10,509 nucleotides of DNA from JACQNR01 sp964533045 (GTDB lineage Bacteria; Acidobacteriota; Terriglobia; UBA7540): NCBI GenBank assembly GCA_964533045.1, contig CAZHKT010000132.1:1-10509 (forward strand), written 5' to 3'. A program made the translations under genes and the position numbers. Positions within the stretch are counted from its first letter, which is position 1. Each line of letters begins with the position of its first letter. The notes below the pieces were generated by a model. It ran no database searches, was not told the origin of the DNA, and worked only from the letters and a program-made list of their open reading frames with translations. Below, piece by piece: positions 1 to 6,858 of this stretch.

Positions 1-59
1 CCAACGTCCAGTTCATGACCCTCATGGCGACCAAGATGCCCTTTGTCGGGCGGGGTTGA
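1..59 (+). CDS. 3' end of an unidentified upstream gene (partial)
   Basis: Reading from base 3, the frame gives about 18 residues ending VGRG and then a TGA at 57-59. Almost every codon ends in G or C, as in the strong genes further right, so this looks like the true C-terminus of a gene that begins left of the window. The fragment is too short to assign a family, and I do not recognise it. It could also be a chance open frame, because only 19 codons are visible. Confidence 0.4.
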   Translation, partial: NVQFMTLMATKMPFVGRG

Positions 60-185
60 TGGGCTCCCATGCGAGCACCGTCTTATCGGGCAAAGGCCCT
101 ATGCTTTAACCTTATAAAATGATCCATAATACAATACGGCTCCCGTTCCTCCGAAGGTCCCCCGTGTAGAAGGCGGTCATGAAAG

Positions 186-353
186 GTGCGGGAATTCCTT
201 CTCCGAAGTTTTCTTGCACAGCTTTGGGCGGAGGTGATGCGTGATTTCGCTGAGGGAAGCGTCACGGTATATTTCGAGGGTCCGATCATCCGGCTGGCCG
301 GGCAGGTTACCTTCGATCTCATTCCCCCCACGGCAGATTCCAATATTCATTGA
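186..353 (+). CDS. Possible small ORF or gene remnant, 55 codons
   Basis: A frame opens just after a TGA at 180-182 and runs to a TGA at 351-353. Possible starts are GTG at 186 and ATG at 237. The second half reads like protein, with alternating hydrophobic residues as in beta strands (GSVTVYFEGPIIRLAGQV), unlike the other frames here. The support is weak. GTG 186 has only a poor Shine-Dalgarno, and the strong one at 230-234 sits just 2 nt before ATG 237, which is too close to be ideal. It may be a real micro-protein, a decayed gene fragment or chance. I do not recognise a family. Confidence 0.2.
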   Translation: MREFLLRSFLAQLWAEVMRDFAEGSVTVYFEGPIIRLAGQVTFDLIPPTADSNIH

Positions 354-554
354 GAAGACTCTTTGCTCTTCCGGTCCGACGGCGTTTTCTTCCGACGAGA
401 GAAAGAGGCCCCGAGAACAAACAGCATCCACTATTTGCGGGGTCCCCCACGCTCGCAGGGCGGGCGAGGGTGAGGAACGTCAAGTCTTGGCCTTCTCGTG
501 TCTGCCTCTGGCTGGTTCCATTCCTTCGAAGCGCGATCGCCGGCGCGACCAAGT

Positions 555-583
555 TGGACAACCTCTCTTGCGAGTGTTATCTT
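555..583 (+). promoter_or_regulatory. Candidate sigma-70 promoter for acnA
   Basis: TGGACA at 555-560 (5 of 6 matches to TTGACA) is followed after 17 bp by TATCTT at 578-583 (4 of 6 matches to TATAAT). Transcription would start near 590 and leave a leader of about 40 nt before the GTG at 631. It is the best-spaced pair I found upstream of acnA, but such matches arise by chance and the -10 is imperfect. Confidence 0.35.
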
Positions 584-617
584 GATGGGTTTGGTAAAGC
601 ACTCATCAAGAAGCAGT

Positions 618-625
618 GGGAGGAG
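618..625 (+). promoter_or_regulatory. Ribosome binding site that sets the acnA start
   Basis: The purine run GGGAGGAG ends 5 nt before GTG 631. An earlier in-frame GTG at 616 overlaps this element and has no ribosome binding site of its own, so 631 is preferred. The protein then begins MSGKRDAFGARATLE, close to the usual beginning of AcnA-type aconitases. Confidence 0.75.
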
Positions 626-630
626 TCCAA

Positions 631-3327
631 GTGTCAGGAAAGAGGGATGCGTTTGGAGCGCGCGCGACACTCGAGACGGCAAGCGGCCGCGCCACGATAT
701 ACCGGCTGGACCGGCTTGAAAAGAGAGTTTCCTTGAATCTTTCGCGGCTTCCGTTTTCCATCAAAGTTCTGCTGGAAGCGGTGCTGCGCAATGTGGATGA
801 CTTCCTCGTGAAGGAAGACGACGTCGCGGCGCTGGCGCAGTGGAACGCCCAGGCGCCCGCGGCGCGCGAAGTTCCCTTCAAGCCCGCGCGCGTCATCTTG
901 CAGGATTTCACCGGCGTCCCCGCGGTGGTGGACCTCGCCGCCATGCGCGCGGCCATGAAGCGCTTGGGCGGCGACCCGGCGAAGATCAATCCGCTGGTCC
1001 CAGTGGACCTGGTCATTGACCACTCAGTCCAGGTGGACTATTTCGGAACGCCGGACGCGCTCGCCCGCAACGCTGCAATCGAATTCGAGCGCAACCGCGA
1101 GCGCTACGAGTTCCTGCGCTGGGGCCAGCAGGCCTTCCACAATTTCCGCGTGGTTCCGCCCGCCACGGGCATCGTTCATCAGGTGAATCTGGAATATCTC
1201 GCGAAGGTTGTGCTGGCGCGAGAGGAAAACGGCGAGACCGTGCTGATGCCCGACACGCTGGTGGGCACCGATTCGCACACCACCATGATCAACGGCCTGG
1301 GGGTTCTGGGCTGGGGCGTGGGCGGGATTGAGGCCGAGGCGGCGATGCTCGGCCAGCCCAATTATTTTCTGACGCCGCAGGTGATCGGCTTCAAGCTTAC
1401 GGGCAAGCTGCGCTCGGGCGTGACCGCGACCGACCTCGTGCTGACCGTCACCCAGATGCTGCGCAAAAAGGGCGTGGTGGACAAGTTCGTGGAGTTCTAT
1501 GGCGAAGGACTGGCCGACATGCTCCTCGCCGATCGTGCCACGGTGGCTAACATGGCGCCCGAATACGGCGCGACCATGGGATTCTTCCCCGTGGACGACG
1601 AAACGCTCCGCTACCTCCGTCAGACCGGCCGCAGTGACGAGGAGGTGGACCGCGTTGAACGCTATGCGAAGGAGCAGGGCATCTTCCGCACCGCGGCAAC
1701 GCCCGACCCTGAATTCACCGATACACTGGAACTCGACCTTTCTACCGTCGAGCCTTGCCTGGCGGGCCCGAAACGGCCGCAGGATCGCGTGCCGCTGGCG
1801 GCGATGAAATCGTCATTCCGGCAGGCGCTCACCGCCCCCGTCAAAGAACGTGGTTTCGGTCTGGCGCCGGAGGAATTGGATCGAGAATCCACAATTTCAG
1901 GGAACCAGATCGGCCACGGCGCGGTGGTGATTGCCGCCATCACTTCCTGCACCAATACCTCGAACCCGTCCGTCATGCTGGCGGCGGGCCTGGTGGCGAA
2001 GAAGGGGCGCGCGAAGGGCTTGAGCACCAAGCCTTACGTGAAGACCAGTCTGGCGCCGGGTTCCAAAGTGGTGACCGAATACCTCCAGGCGGCCGGGCTG
2101 CTGGACGAACTTGCCGCCCAGCGCTTCAACCTGGTGGGCTACGGCTGCACTACCTGCATTGGCAACAGCGGTCCGCTGCCGGAAGATACTGCGAAAGCCA
2201 TCACCGAGGGCAAACTCGTGGCCGTGGGTGTGCTTTCCGGCAATCGCAATTTTGAAGGCCGCGTCCACCCGCTGGTACGAGCCAATTACCTGGCCTCGCC
2301 GCCGTTGGTGGTGGCCTACGCGCTGGCCGGAAGCGTGGATGTGGATCTGAACAATGAGCCGCTGGGGCGGAACGAGCGGGGCGAACCCGTCTATCTGCGC
2401 GACATCTGGCCGACCCAAGAGGAAATTGCGGAGGCGATGAATCGCTCCGTGCGGCCGGAAATGTTCCGGAAGAGCTACGCCAATGTCTGGGACGGTAATC
2501 CCCAGTGGAATGCCATACCGGTTTCGGGCGGGGCGCTCTACGGCTTCAGTCCCGAATCCACCTATATCCAGGAGCCGCCGTTCTTCACGGAGCTGGGAAC
2601 GGAGCCTTCCCCGATGGGCGATATCCGCGGCGCGCGCGCGCTGGCCGTTCTGGGCGACTCCATCACCACGGACCATATCTCACCCGCCGGCGATATCGCA
2701 GAGTTCAGTCCGGCCGGGCGATATCTGAAAGAGCGCGGCGTCGCGAAGCAAGATTTCAATTCCTATGGCTCTCGGCGTGGCAATGACCGCGTCATGGTGC
2801 GGGGCACATTTGCCAATATCCGCATCAAGAACCTGCTGCTGCCCGGAACCGAAGGGCCCGTCACCCTGCACTTGCCGGACGGCGAGAAGATGTCGTTCTA
2901 CGACGCTGCCATGCGGTATCGGGACGAGGGCGTTCCGCTGATGATCCTGGCGGGAAAGGAGTATGGCTCGGGCTCCTCGCGCGACTGGGCGGCGAAGGGG
3001 ACCCTGCTTCTGGGCGTGCGGGCGGTTTTGGCGGAAAGCTACGAGCGCATTCATCGCGCCAACCTGGTGGGCATGGGCGTGCTGCCGCTGCAATTCCGCG
3101 AGGGCGAAAGCGTGGCCTCGCTGGGCCTTACGGGCCGGGAGGTGTTCGATATCGCCGGGCTCACCGACCGCATCGAGCCGAGGGCGGAGCTGAGCATCAC
3201 AGCCACGGCGGCGGACGGCACGAAGAAGTCTTTCAAGGCCATCGCGCGGCTCGATTCGCACGTGGACGTAAACTATTACCGCAACGGCGGCATTTTGCCG
3301 ACAGTGCTGCGCAGCCTGCTGCGGTAG
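631..3327 (+). CDS. acnA: Aconitate hydratase A (aconitase)
   Basis: Cytoplasmic [4Fe-4S] enzyme that interconverts citrate and isocitrate in the TCA cycle. The 898 residues compare with 891 in E. coli AcnA. Iron-sulfur ligands are Cys440, Cys506 and Cys509, in ITSCTNTS and GCTTCIGNSG. Their spacing of 66 and 3 residues is the same as in E. coli AcnA. GTDSHTT lies at 212-218. The C-terminal swivel domain carries GDSITTDHISPAGD from about 675 and GSGSSRDWAAKG from about 779, which hold substrate-binding residues. The start is a GTG behind a good ribosome binding site. icd and mdh follow on the same strand, and a terminator at 3358-3378 suggests acnA is mostly its own transcription unit. AcnD-type methylcitrate dehydratases are related, but no prp genes are visible, so AcnA is favoured. 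AcnA homologues can also bind RNA when the cluster is lost; nothing here tests that. Confidence 0.97.
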   Translation: MSGKRDAFGARATLETASGRATIYRLDRLEKRVSLNLSRLPFSIKVLLEAVLRNVDDFLVKEDDVAALAQWNAQAPAAREVPFKPARVILQDFTGVPAVVDLAAMRAAMKRLGGDPAKINPLVPVDLVIDHSVQVDYFGTPDALARNAAIEFERNRERYEFLRWGQQAFHNFRVVPPATGIVHQVNLEYLAKVVLAREENGETVLMPDTLVGTDSHTTMINGLGVLGWGVGGIEAEAAMLGQPNYFLTPQVIGFKLTGKLRSGVTATDLVLTVTQMLRKKGVVDKFVEFYGEGLADMLLADRATVANMAPEYGATMGFFPVDDETLRYLRQTGRSDEEVDRVERYAKEQGIFRTAATPDPEFTDTLELDLSTVEPCLAGPKRPQDRVPLAAMKSSFRQALTAPVKERGFGLAPEELDRESTISGNQIGHGAVVIAAITSCTNTSNPSVMLAAGLVAKKGRAKGLSTKPYVKTSLAPGSKVVTEYLQAAGLLDELAAQRFNLVGYGCTTCIGNSGPLPEDTAKAITEGKLVAVGVLSGNRNFEGRVHPLVRANYLASPPLVVAYALAGSVDVDLNNEPLGRNERGEPVYLRDIWPTQEEIAEAMNRSVRPEMFRKSYANVWDGNPQWNAIPVSGGALYGFSPESTYIQEPPFFTELGTEPSPMGDIRGARALAVLGDSITTDHISPAGDIAEFSPAGRYLKERGVAKQDFNSYGSRRGNDRVMVRGTFANIRIKNLLLPGTEGPVTLHLPDGEKMSFYDAAMRYRDEGVPLMILAGKEYGSGSSRDWAAKGTLLLGVRAVLAESYERIHRANLVGMGVLPLQFREGESVASLGLTGREVFDIAGLTDRIEPRAELSITATAADGTKKSFKAIARLDSHVDVNYYRNGGILPTVLRSLLR

Positions 3328-3357
3328 CGCGGCCCACCAGGAAGTGACTTTGGAGTG

Positions 3358-3378
3358 CGGCGCCCTGGCGCCGTTTTT
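3358..3378 (+). terminator. Intrinsic terminator after acnA
   Basis: CGGCGC at 3358-3363 and GCGCCG at 3368-3373 form a perfect 6-bp GC stem with loop CCTG, followed directly by five T residues (3374-3378). It begins 31 nt after the acnA stop codon. This is the clearest factor-independent terminator in the window and separates acnA from icd, either fully or as an attenuating read-through point. Confidence 0.75.
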
Positions 3379-3509
3379 CGTGGCGGAACAGGGGAAAGCG
3401 TGAGGCCGCTGGGCTGAAACCTGGCTGCCGACAGGTCCGGGGCTGTGTATCTTGGTCACTGAATTGCTGTAAATCATCCGATAATCCGAAAGGGAGGGTC
3501 ATTTCACAC

Positions 3510-4928
3510 ATGGCATCATTCAATGGTTTGGAAGTTCCGGCCGAAGGCAAGGCGATTGAGTACATTGACGAGAAGTTTGTTGTCCCGGATACGCCGGTGA
3601 TCCCCTTTATTGAGGGCGACGGAACGGGTCGCGACATCTGGAAAGCTTCGCAGCGCGTGTTTGATGCCGCGGTGGAGAAGGTTTTCAAAGGCAAGAAGAA
3701 GGTCATCTGGTTTGAAGTTTTCGCGGGGGAGAAGGCCTTCAAGCAATTCAGGGAATGGCTGCCCCAGGGCACGCTCGACGCCATCAAGGCCTACCGCATC
3801 GCTATCAAGGGGCCGCTGACGACCCCGGTCGGCGGCGGTATTCGCAGCCTGAACGTGGCGCTCCGCCAGCTGCTGAATCTTTACGCATGCTGGCGTCCGG
3901 TAAAATACATCCCCGGCGTCCCCTCGCCGGTGCGTCGGCCCGAGGCGATGAACGTGGTCATCTTCCGCGAGAACACGGAGGATGTGTACGCCGGCATGGA
4001 GTGGCAGGAAGGCACGCCGCAGGCGAAGAAGCTGATTGAATTTGTCAATGCGATGCTGCGCGAGGACGGCGTGAAGAAGCAGATCCGTCCGGACGCGGGG
4101 GTGGGCATCAAGCCGATCTCGATCACGGCCACCAAGCAACTGGCGCGCCGCGCCATTCGTTATGCGATCGACCACGGGCGCAAGCGCGTGACCTTCGTGC
4201 ACAAGGGCAACATCATGAAGTTCACCGAGGGCGCCTTCCGCGACTGGGGCTACGAACTGGCCAAGGCGGAATTCCGCAGCCAGATTGTCACCGAGCGCGA
4301 GAGTTGGATTCTGGACAACAAAGACCGGGATCCGGACCTCTCGATCGAAGCCAACGCGGCGATGGTCGAGCCCGGCTTGGAGATGGCGACGGAAGCCTTC
4401 CGTCAGGACGTGTGCAACGAAGTCAAAGCGTGTCTGGATGCCATCTACAGCACGCACGGCAAAGGCCAGTGGAAGCAGAAGATCATGGTGAACGACCGCA
4501 TAGCCGATTCCATGCTTCAGCAGATCCTGACGCGCGCCGACGAATACGAAGTGGTGGTGACGCCCAACCTGAACGGTGACTACCTCTCCGATGCCTGCGC
4601 CGCGCAGATCGGCGGCCTGGGCGTGGCGCCCGGCGCCAATATTGGTGACGGGTACGGCGTCTTCGAGGCGACGCACGGCACCGCGCCCAAGTACGCGGAC
4701 AAGGACGTCATCAATCCGGGCGCCGTCATCCGCTCCGGCAGCCTGATGTTTGAGTTCATCGGCTGGCAGGAAGTGGCGGACATGATCGAGAACGCTCTGG
4801 CCGCCGCCATTGCCCAGCGTCGCGTAACCTACGACCTCGAGCGCCTGATGAAACTGGACGGCATCAAGGACGTGCAAAAGCTGGGCACGAGTGCCTTTGC
4901 TTCCGCCCTGATTGAGAATATGAAATAA
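3510..4928 (+). CDS. icd: Isocitrate dehydrogenase, NADP-dependent
   Basis: Oxidatively decarboxylates isocitrate to 2-oxoglutarate, yielding NADPH, in the cytoplasmic TCA cycle. The 472 residues exceed the 416 of E. coli Icd. The N-terminal part keeps E. coli numbering exactly: Ser113, Asn115, Arg119, Arg129, Arg153 and Tyr160 for substrate binding. The metal-binding aspartates are Asp333, Asp357 and Asp361 (E. coli 283, 307, 311). NADP specificity is supported by Lys394 and Tyr395 in HGTAPKYA, and by Tyr441 and Arg445 in TYDLER, which match E. coli Lys344, Tyr345, Tyr391 and Arg395. The extra length is mainly about 48 residues between Lys232 and Asp333. The ATG has a purine-rich ribosome binding site (AGGGAGGG, 3491-3498). 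It lies 182 bp after acnA, beyond a terminator, so its own promoter is expected. A GATAAT at 3480-3485 could be the -10, but I see no convincing -35. Confidence 0.96.
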   Translation: MASFNGLEVPAEGKAIEYIDEKFVVPDTPVIPFIEGDGTGRDIWKASQRVFDAAVEKVFKGKKKVIWFEVFAGEKAFKQFREWLPQGTLDAIKAYRIAIKGPLTTPVGGGIRSLNVALRQLLNLYACWRPVKYIPGVPSPVRRPEAMNVVIFRENTEDVYAGMEWQEGTPQAKKLIEFVNAMLREDGVKKQIRPDAGVGIKPISITATKQLARRAIRYAIDHGRKRVTFVHKGNIMKFTEGAFRDWGYELAKAEFRSQIVTERESWILDNKDRDPDLSIEANAAMVEPGLEMATEAFRQDVCNEVKACLDAIYSTHGKGQWKQKIMVNDRIADSMLQQILTRADEYEVVVTPNLNGDYLSDACAAQIGGLGVAPGANIGDGYGVFEATHGTAPKYADKDVINPGAVIRSGSLMFEFIGWQEVADMIENALAAAIAQRRVTYDLERLMKLDGIKDVQKLGTSAFASALIENMK

Positions 4929-4934
4929 TCCGCG

Positions 4935-4962
4935 GCGGCGGCGGGTTCCAGGCTGCCGTCGC
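4935..4962 (+). other. Weak hairpin after icd
   Basis: GCGGCGGC at 4935-4942 can pair with GCCGTCGC at 4955-4962 through 8 bp including one G-U pair, with a 12-nt loop. It starts 6 nt after the icd stop codon. No T tract follows, so it may be an mRNA 3' stability element, a weak terminator, or chance in GC-rich DNA. Confidence 0.3.
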
Positions 4963-5103
4963 GACAAGTTGATCAAGACGCTCTCCGGATAGTTGTTTTC
5001 AGCGCGGGGTGCAGAATGCCCATCGCGAAGAATCCGCAGCCCGGCTGGGCTTTTGGAGCCCCGGGGATTCTTCACCATGGAATTCAACCCCGCGCCGGAC
5101 GAC

Positions 5104-5132
5104 CTTGGGGAGCGTTTTCTTTTGAACCCAAG
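5104..5132 (+). promoter_or_regulatory. Possible leader hairpin before mdh
   Basis: CTTGGG (5104-5109) and CCCAAG (5127-5132) form a perfect 6-bp stem around a T-rich 17-nt loop. It sits 8 nt upstream of a long purine tract that carries two Shine-Dalgarno-like cores, GAGGAG at 5141-5146 and GGAGGG at 5151-5156. The second core is well spaced from ATG 5161. The hairpin could shape ribosome access to mdh, but the stem is short and no known regulator is implied. Confidence 0.3.
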
Positions 5133-5160
5133 ACCCAGTAGAGGAGAAGGGGAGGGAATC

Positions 5161-6087
5161 ATGCGAAAAAAGATAACGGTTGTAGGGTCCGGCTTCGTCG
5201 GCGCAACGCTGGCGCAGCGCCTGGCCGAGAAGCAACTTGGCGACGTCGTCCTCATCGATATTCTGGAAGGCATTCCGCAGGGCAAAGCCCTGGACATGCT
5301 GGAGTCGGGTCCCATTGAGCGCTTCGACAGCCACGTGAAAGGAACCAATGACTACGCGGACACGGCGAATTCCGATCTGGTCGTTATCACCGCCGGTTTC
5401 CCCCGCAAGCCGGGCATGAGTCGTGACGATCTGCTCAAGGCCAACTTTGACGTGGTGAAGGCCACAACCGAGAAGGCAGTCCAGCATTCGCCAAATTGTT
5501 TTCTGATTGTCGTCACAAATCCGCTGGATGCTATGGCGCAGACCGCTCTCAAGGTCAGCGGATTCCCGCGTGAGCGCGTCATCGGCATGGCGGGCATTCT
5601 CGACACGGCCCGGTACCGCACCTTCCTGGCGGAAGCGCTGGACGTTTCGGTCCTCGACATCCAGGGACTGGTGCTGGGCGGCCACGGCGATACCATGGTT
5701 CCGGTGCCGAGCTACACCACGGTGGCGGGTATTCCCATTTCGCAGCTCCTGCCCAAGGAAAAGCTCGACAAGATCATCGAGCGGACGGCCAAGGGCGGCG
5801 CGGAGATCGTGAACCTGCTCAAGACGGGCAGCGCCTACTACGCGCCGTCAGCGGCCGTGGCCGAGATGGTGGACGCTATCTTCCACGACCGAAAGCGCAT
5901 CCTGCCCTGCGCCGTGTACCTGCAAGGGGAATACGGCATCAATGGCCTCTTTGTGGGCGTGCCGGTAAAATTGGGCGCCAAAGGCGTGGAGCAAATTATT
6001 GAAATCAAGCTGACCGACGAAGAGAAAGCCGCCCTGCAGAGATCCGCTGCCGCGGTGAAGGAACTTGTTACCATAATCGGTATGTAA
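5161..6087 (+). CDS. mdh: Malate dehydrogenase, NAD-dependent (LDH-like type)
   Basis: Oxidises malate to oxaloacetate with NAD+ in the cytoplasm. The 308 residues fit the lactate dehydrogenase-like MDH class found in Bacillus and many other bacteria. GSGFVG at 9-14 is the Rossmann glycine motif, and Asp33 ends the second strand, favouring NAD over NADP. Arg82 and Arg88 in PRKPGMSRDD bind the dicarboxylate; an Arg at 82, rather than the Gln of lactate dehydrogenases, indicates malate. Asp148 and Arg151 (LDTARYR) and the catalytic His175 (GGHGD) are all present. An in-frame upstream start would add 56 residues with no homologue-like features, and ATG 5161 has a strong ribosome binding site, so 5161 is chosen. 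It lies 232 bp after icd; co-transcription is possible because no intrinsic terminator with a T tract lies between them. It ends in a hairpin-rich spacer facing the minus-strand block. Confidence 0.96.
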   Translation: MRKKITVVGSGFVGATLAQRLAEKQLGDVVLIDILEGIPQGKALDMLESGPIERFDSHVKGTNDYADTANSDLVVITAGFPRKPGMSRDDLLKANFDVVKATTEKAVQHSPNCFLIVVTNPLDAMAQTALKVSGFPRERVIGMAGILDTARYRTFLAEALDVSVLDIQGLVLGGHGDTMVPVPSYTTVAGIPISQLLPKEKLDKIIERTAKGGAEIVNLLKTGSAYYAPSAAVAEMVDAIFHDRKRILPCAVYLQGEYGINGLFVGVPVKLGAKGVEQIIEIKLTDEEKAALQRSAAAVKELVTIIGM

Positions 6088-6088
6088 T

Positions 6089-6106
6089 GCCGGCCTGGAG
6101 GCCGGC
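6089..6106 (+). terminator. GC-rich hairpin at the mdh stop codon
   Basis: GCCGGCC (6089-6095) and GGCCGGC (6100-6106) form a perfect 7-bp stem with loop TGGA, starting one base after the mdh TAA. It has no T tract. A role as transcript 3' end or RNA stabiliser is inferred from its position. Confidence 0.5.
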
Positions 6107-6176
6107 CCCTGGGGGCGCGGCCGTCCTCGCCGCCTGCGGGCAGGGTGCCCGTGTTCCCGGCGCCCCGTAATTACGA

Positions 6177-6201
6177 GGGGCACGGAGGCGCGCCGTGCCC
6201 C
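6177..6201. terminator. Perfect 9-bp hairpin between convergent genes
   Basis: GGGGCACGG at 6177-6185 and CCGTGCCCC at 6193-6201 form an uninterrupted 9-bp stem with a 7-nt loop. It lies 17 bp beyond the stop codon of the cytoplasmic cyclophilin gene on the minus strand and about 90 bp beyond mdh on the plus strand. Being symmetric, it could end transcripts from both sides. No long T run follows on either strand, so termination may be imperfect or may need Rho. A smaller 6-bp hairpin (CGGGCA/TGCCCG) lies at 6137-6151. Confidence 0.55.
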
Positions 6202-6218
6202 GGCTGATGCCCCCGAGT

Positions 6219-6752
<534 letters not shown>

Positions 6753-6781
6753 TTCATCTCCAATCTTCGTGCTTCTTGTAG

Positions 6782-6858
6782 CGCAGGGCTCGTTCTTCAA
6801 TCCTGCGGTTCTTCTTGGTACAAAGGGACTAGCGCAGGGCCCGAATGCGGACCCTGCG
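6782..6858. repeat. Two 26-bp palindromic repeat units between the cyclophilin genes
   Basis: Unit A (6782-6807) and unit B (6833-6858) are each 26 bp. Each begins CGCAGGGC and ends CCTGCG, and they are offset by exactly 51 bp. The ends match and the centres differ (about 17 of 26 positions identical). Both are preceded by AG, so the repeat core reads AGCGCAGGGC. Unit B folds best as minus-strand RNA: 11 bp with one G-U pair and a 4-nt loop, starting right after the TAA of the secreted cyclophilin (6859-6861). This looks like a dispersed intergenic palindrome of the REP kind that also acts as a transcript boundary. No transposase is nearby, and the genomic copy number cannot be judged from this window. 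Confidence 0.55.

Larger units (their letters stand above)
60..630. other. Intergenic region upstream of acnA, no convincing gene
   Basis: About 570 bp separate the upstream stop codon from the acnA start. Several short overlapping open frames exist on both strands, but their translations are rich in Arg, Ser and Pro and carry no recognisable motif, so they look like chance frames. An A+T-rich patch lies at about 107-136, unlike the GC-rich surroundings, and could be a promoter or a protein-binding site, although I find no matched -35/-10 pair there. A near-perfect Shine-Dalgarno string (GGAGGTGAT) occurs at 230-238 with no good gene behind it. A possible acnA promoter is at 555-583. I see no known riboswitch class. 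Confidence 0.6.

Noticed and set aside
533..540. GCGATCGC palindrome resembling the cyanobacterial HIP1 octamer
   Set aside because: A single copy in GC-rich DNA is expected by chance, and the gene content does not look cyanobacterial.
241..585. 114-codon plus-strand frame starting at GTG 241, 6 nt after a strong Shine-Dalgarno core
   Set aside because: Despite the good ribosome binding site, the translation is Ser/Arg/Pro-rich, lacks hydrophobic patterning and overlaps the candidate acnA promoter. It looks like a chance frame.
616..630. Upstream GTG start for acnA at 616
   Set aside because: It would contain the ribosome binding site within the coding region; GTG 631 is correctly spaced and gives the usual N-terminus.
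1897..2676. 259-codon minus-strand open frame inside acnA
   Set aside because: Antisense shadow of the aconitase catalytic region; no motifs and no ribosome binding site or promoter of its own.
4993..5160. N-terminal extension of malate dehydrogenase
   Set aside because: The extension precedes the Rossmann start (KKITVVGSG), is not homologue-like and includes the purine-rich ribosome binding site for ATG 5161.
3516..5348. 610-codon open frame on the minus strand across icd and the start of mdh
   Set aside because: It lies antisense to two genes with complete catalytic motifs, crosses their spacer, is rich in Arg/His/Ala and shows no family motif. Long antisense frames are common in GC-rich codon-biased genes.
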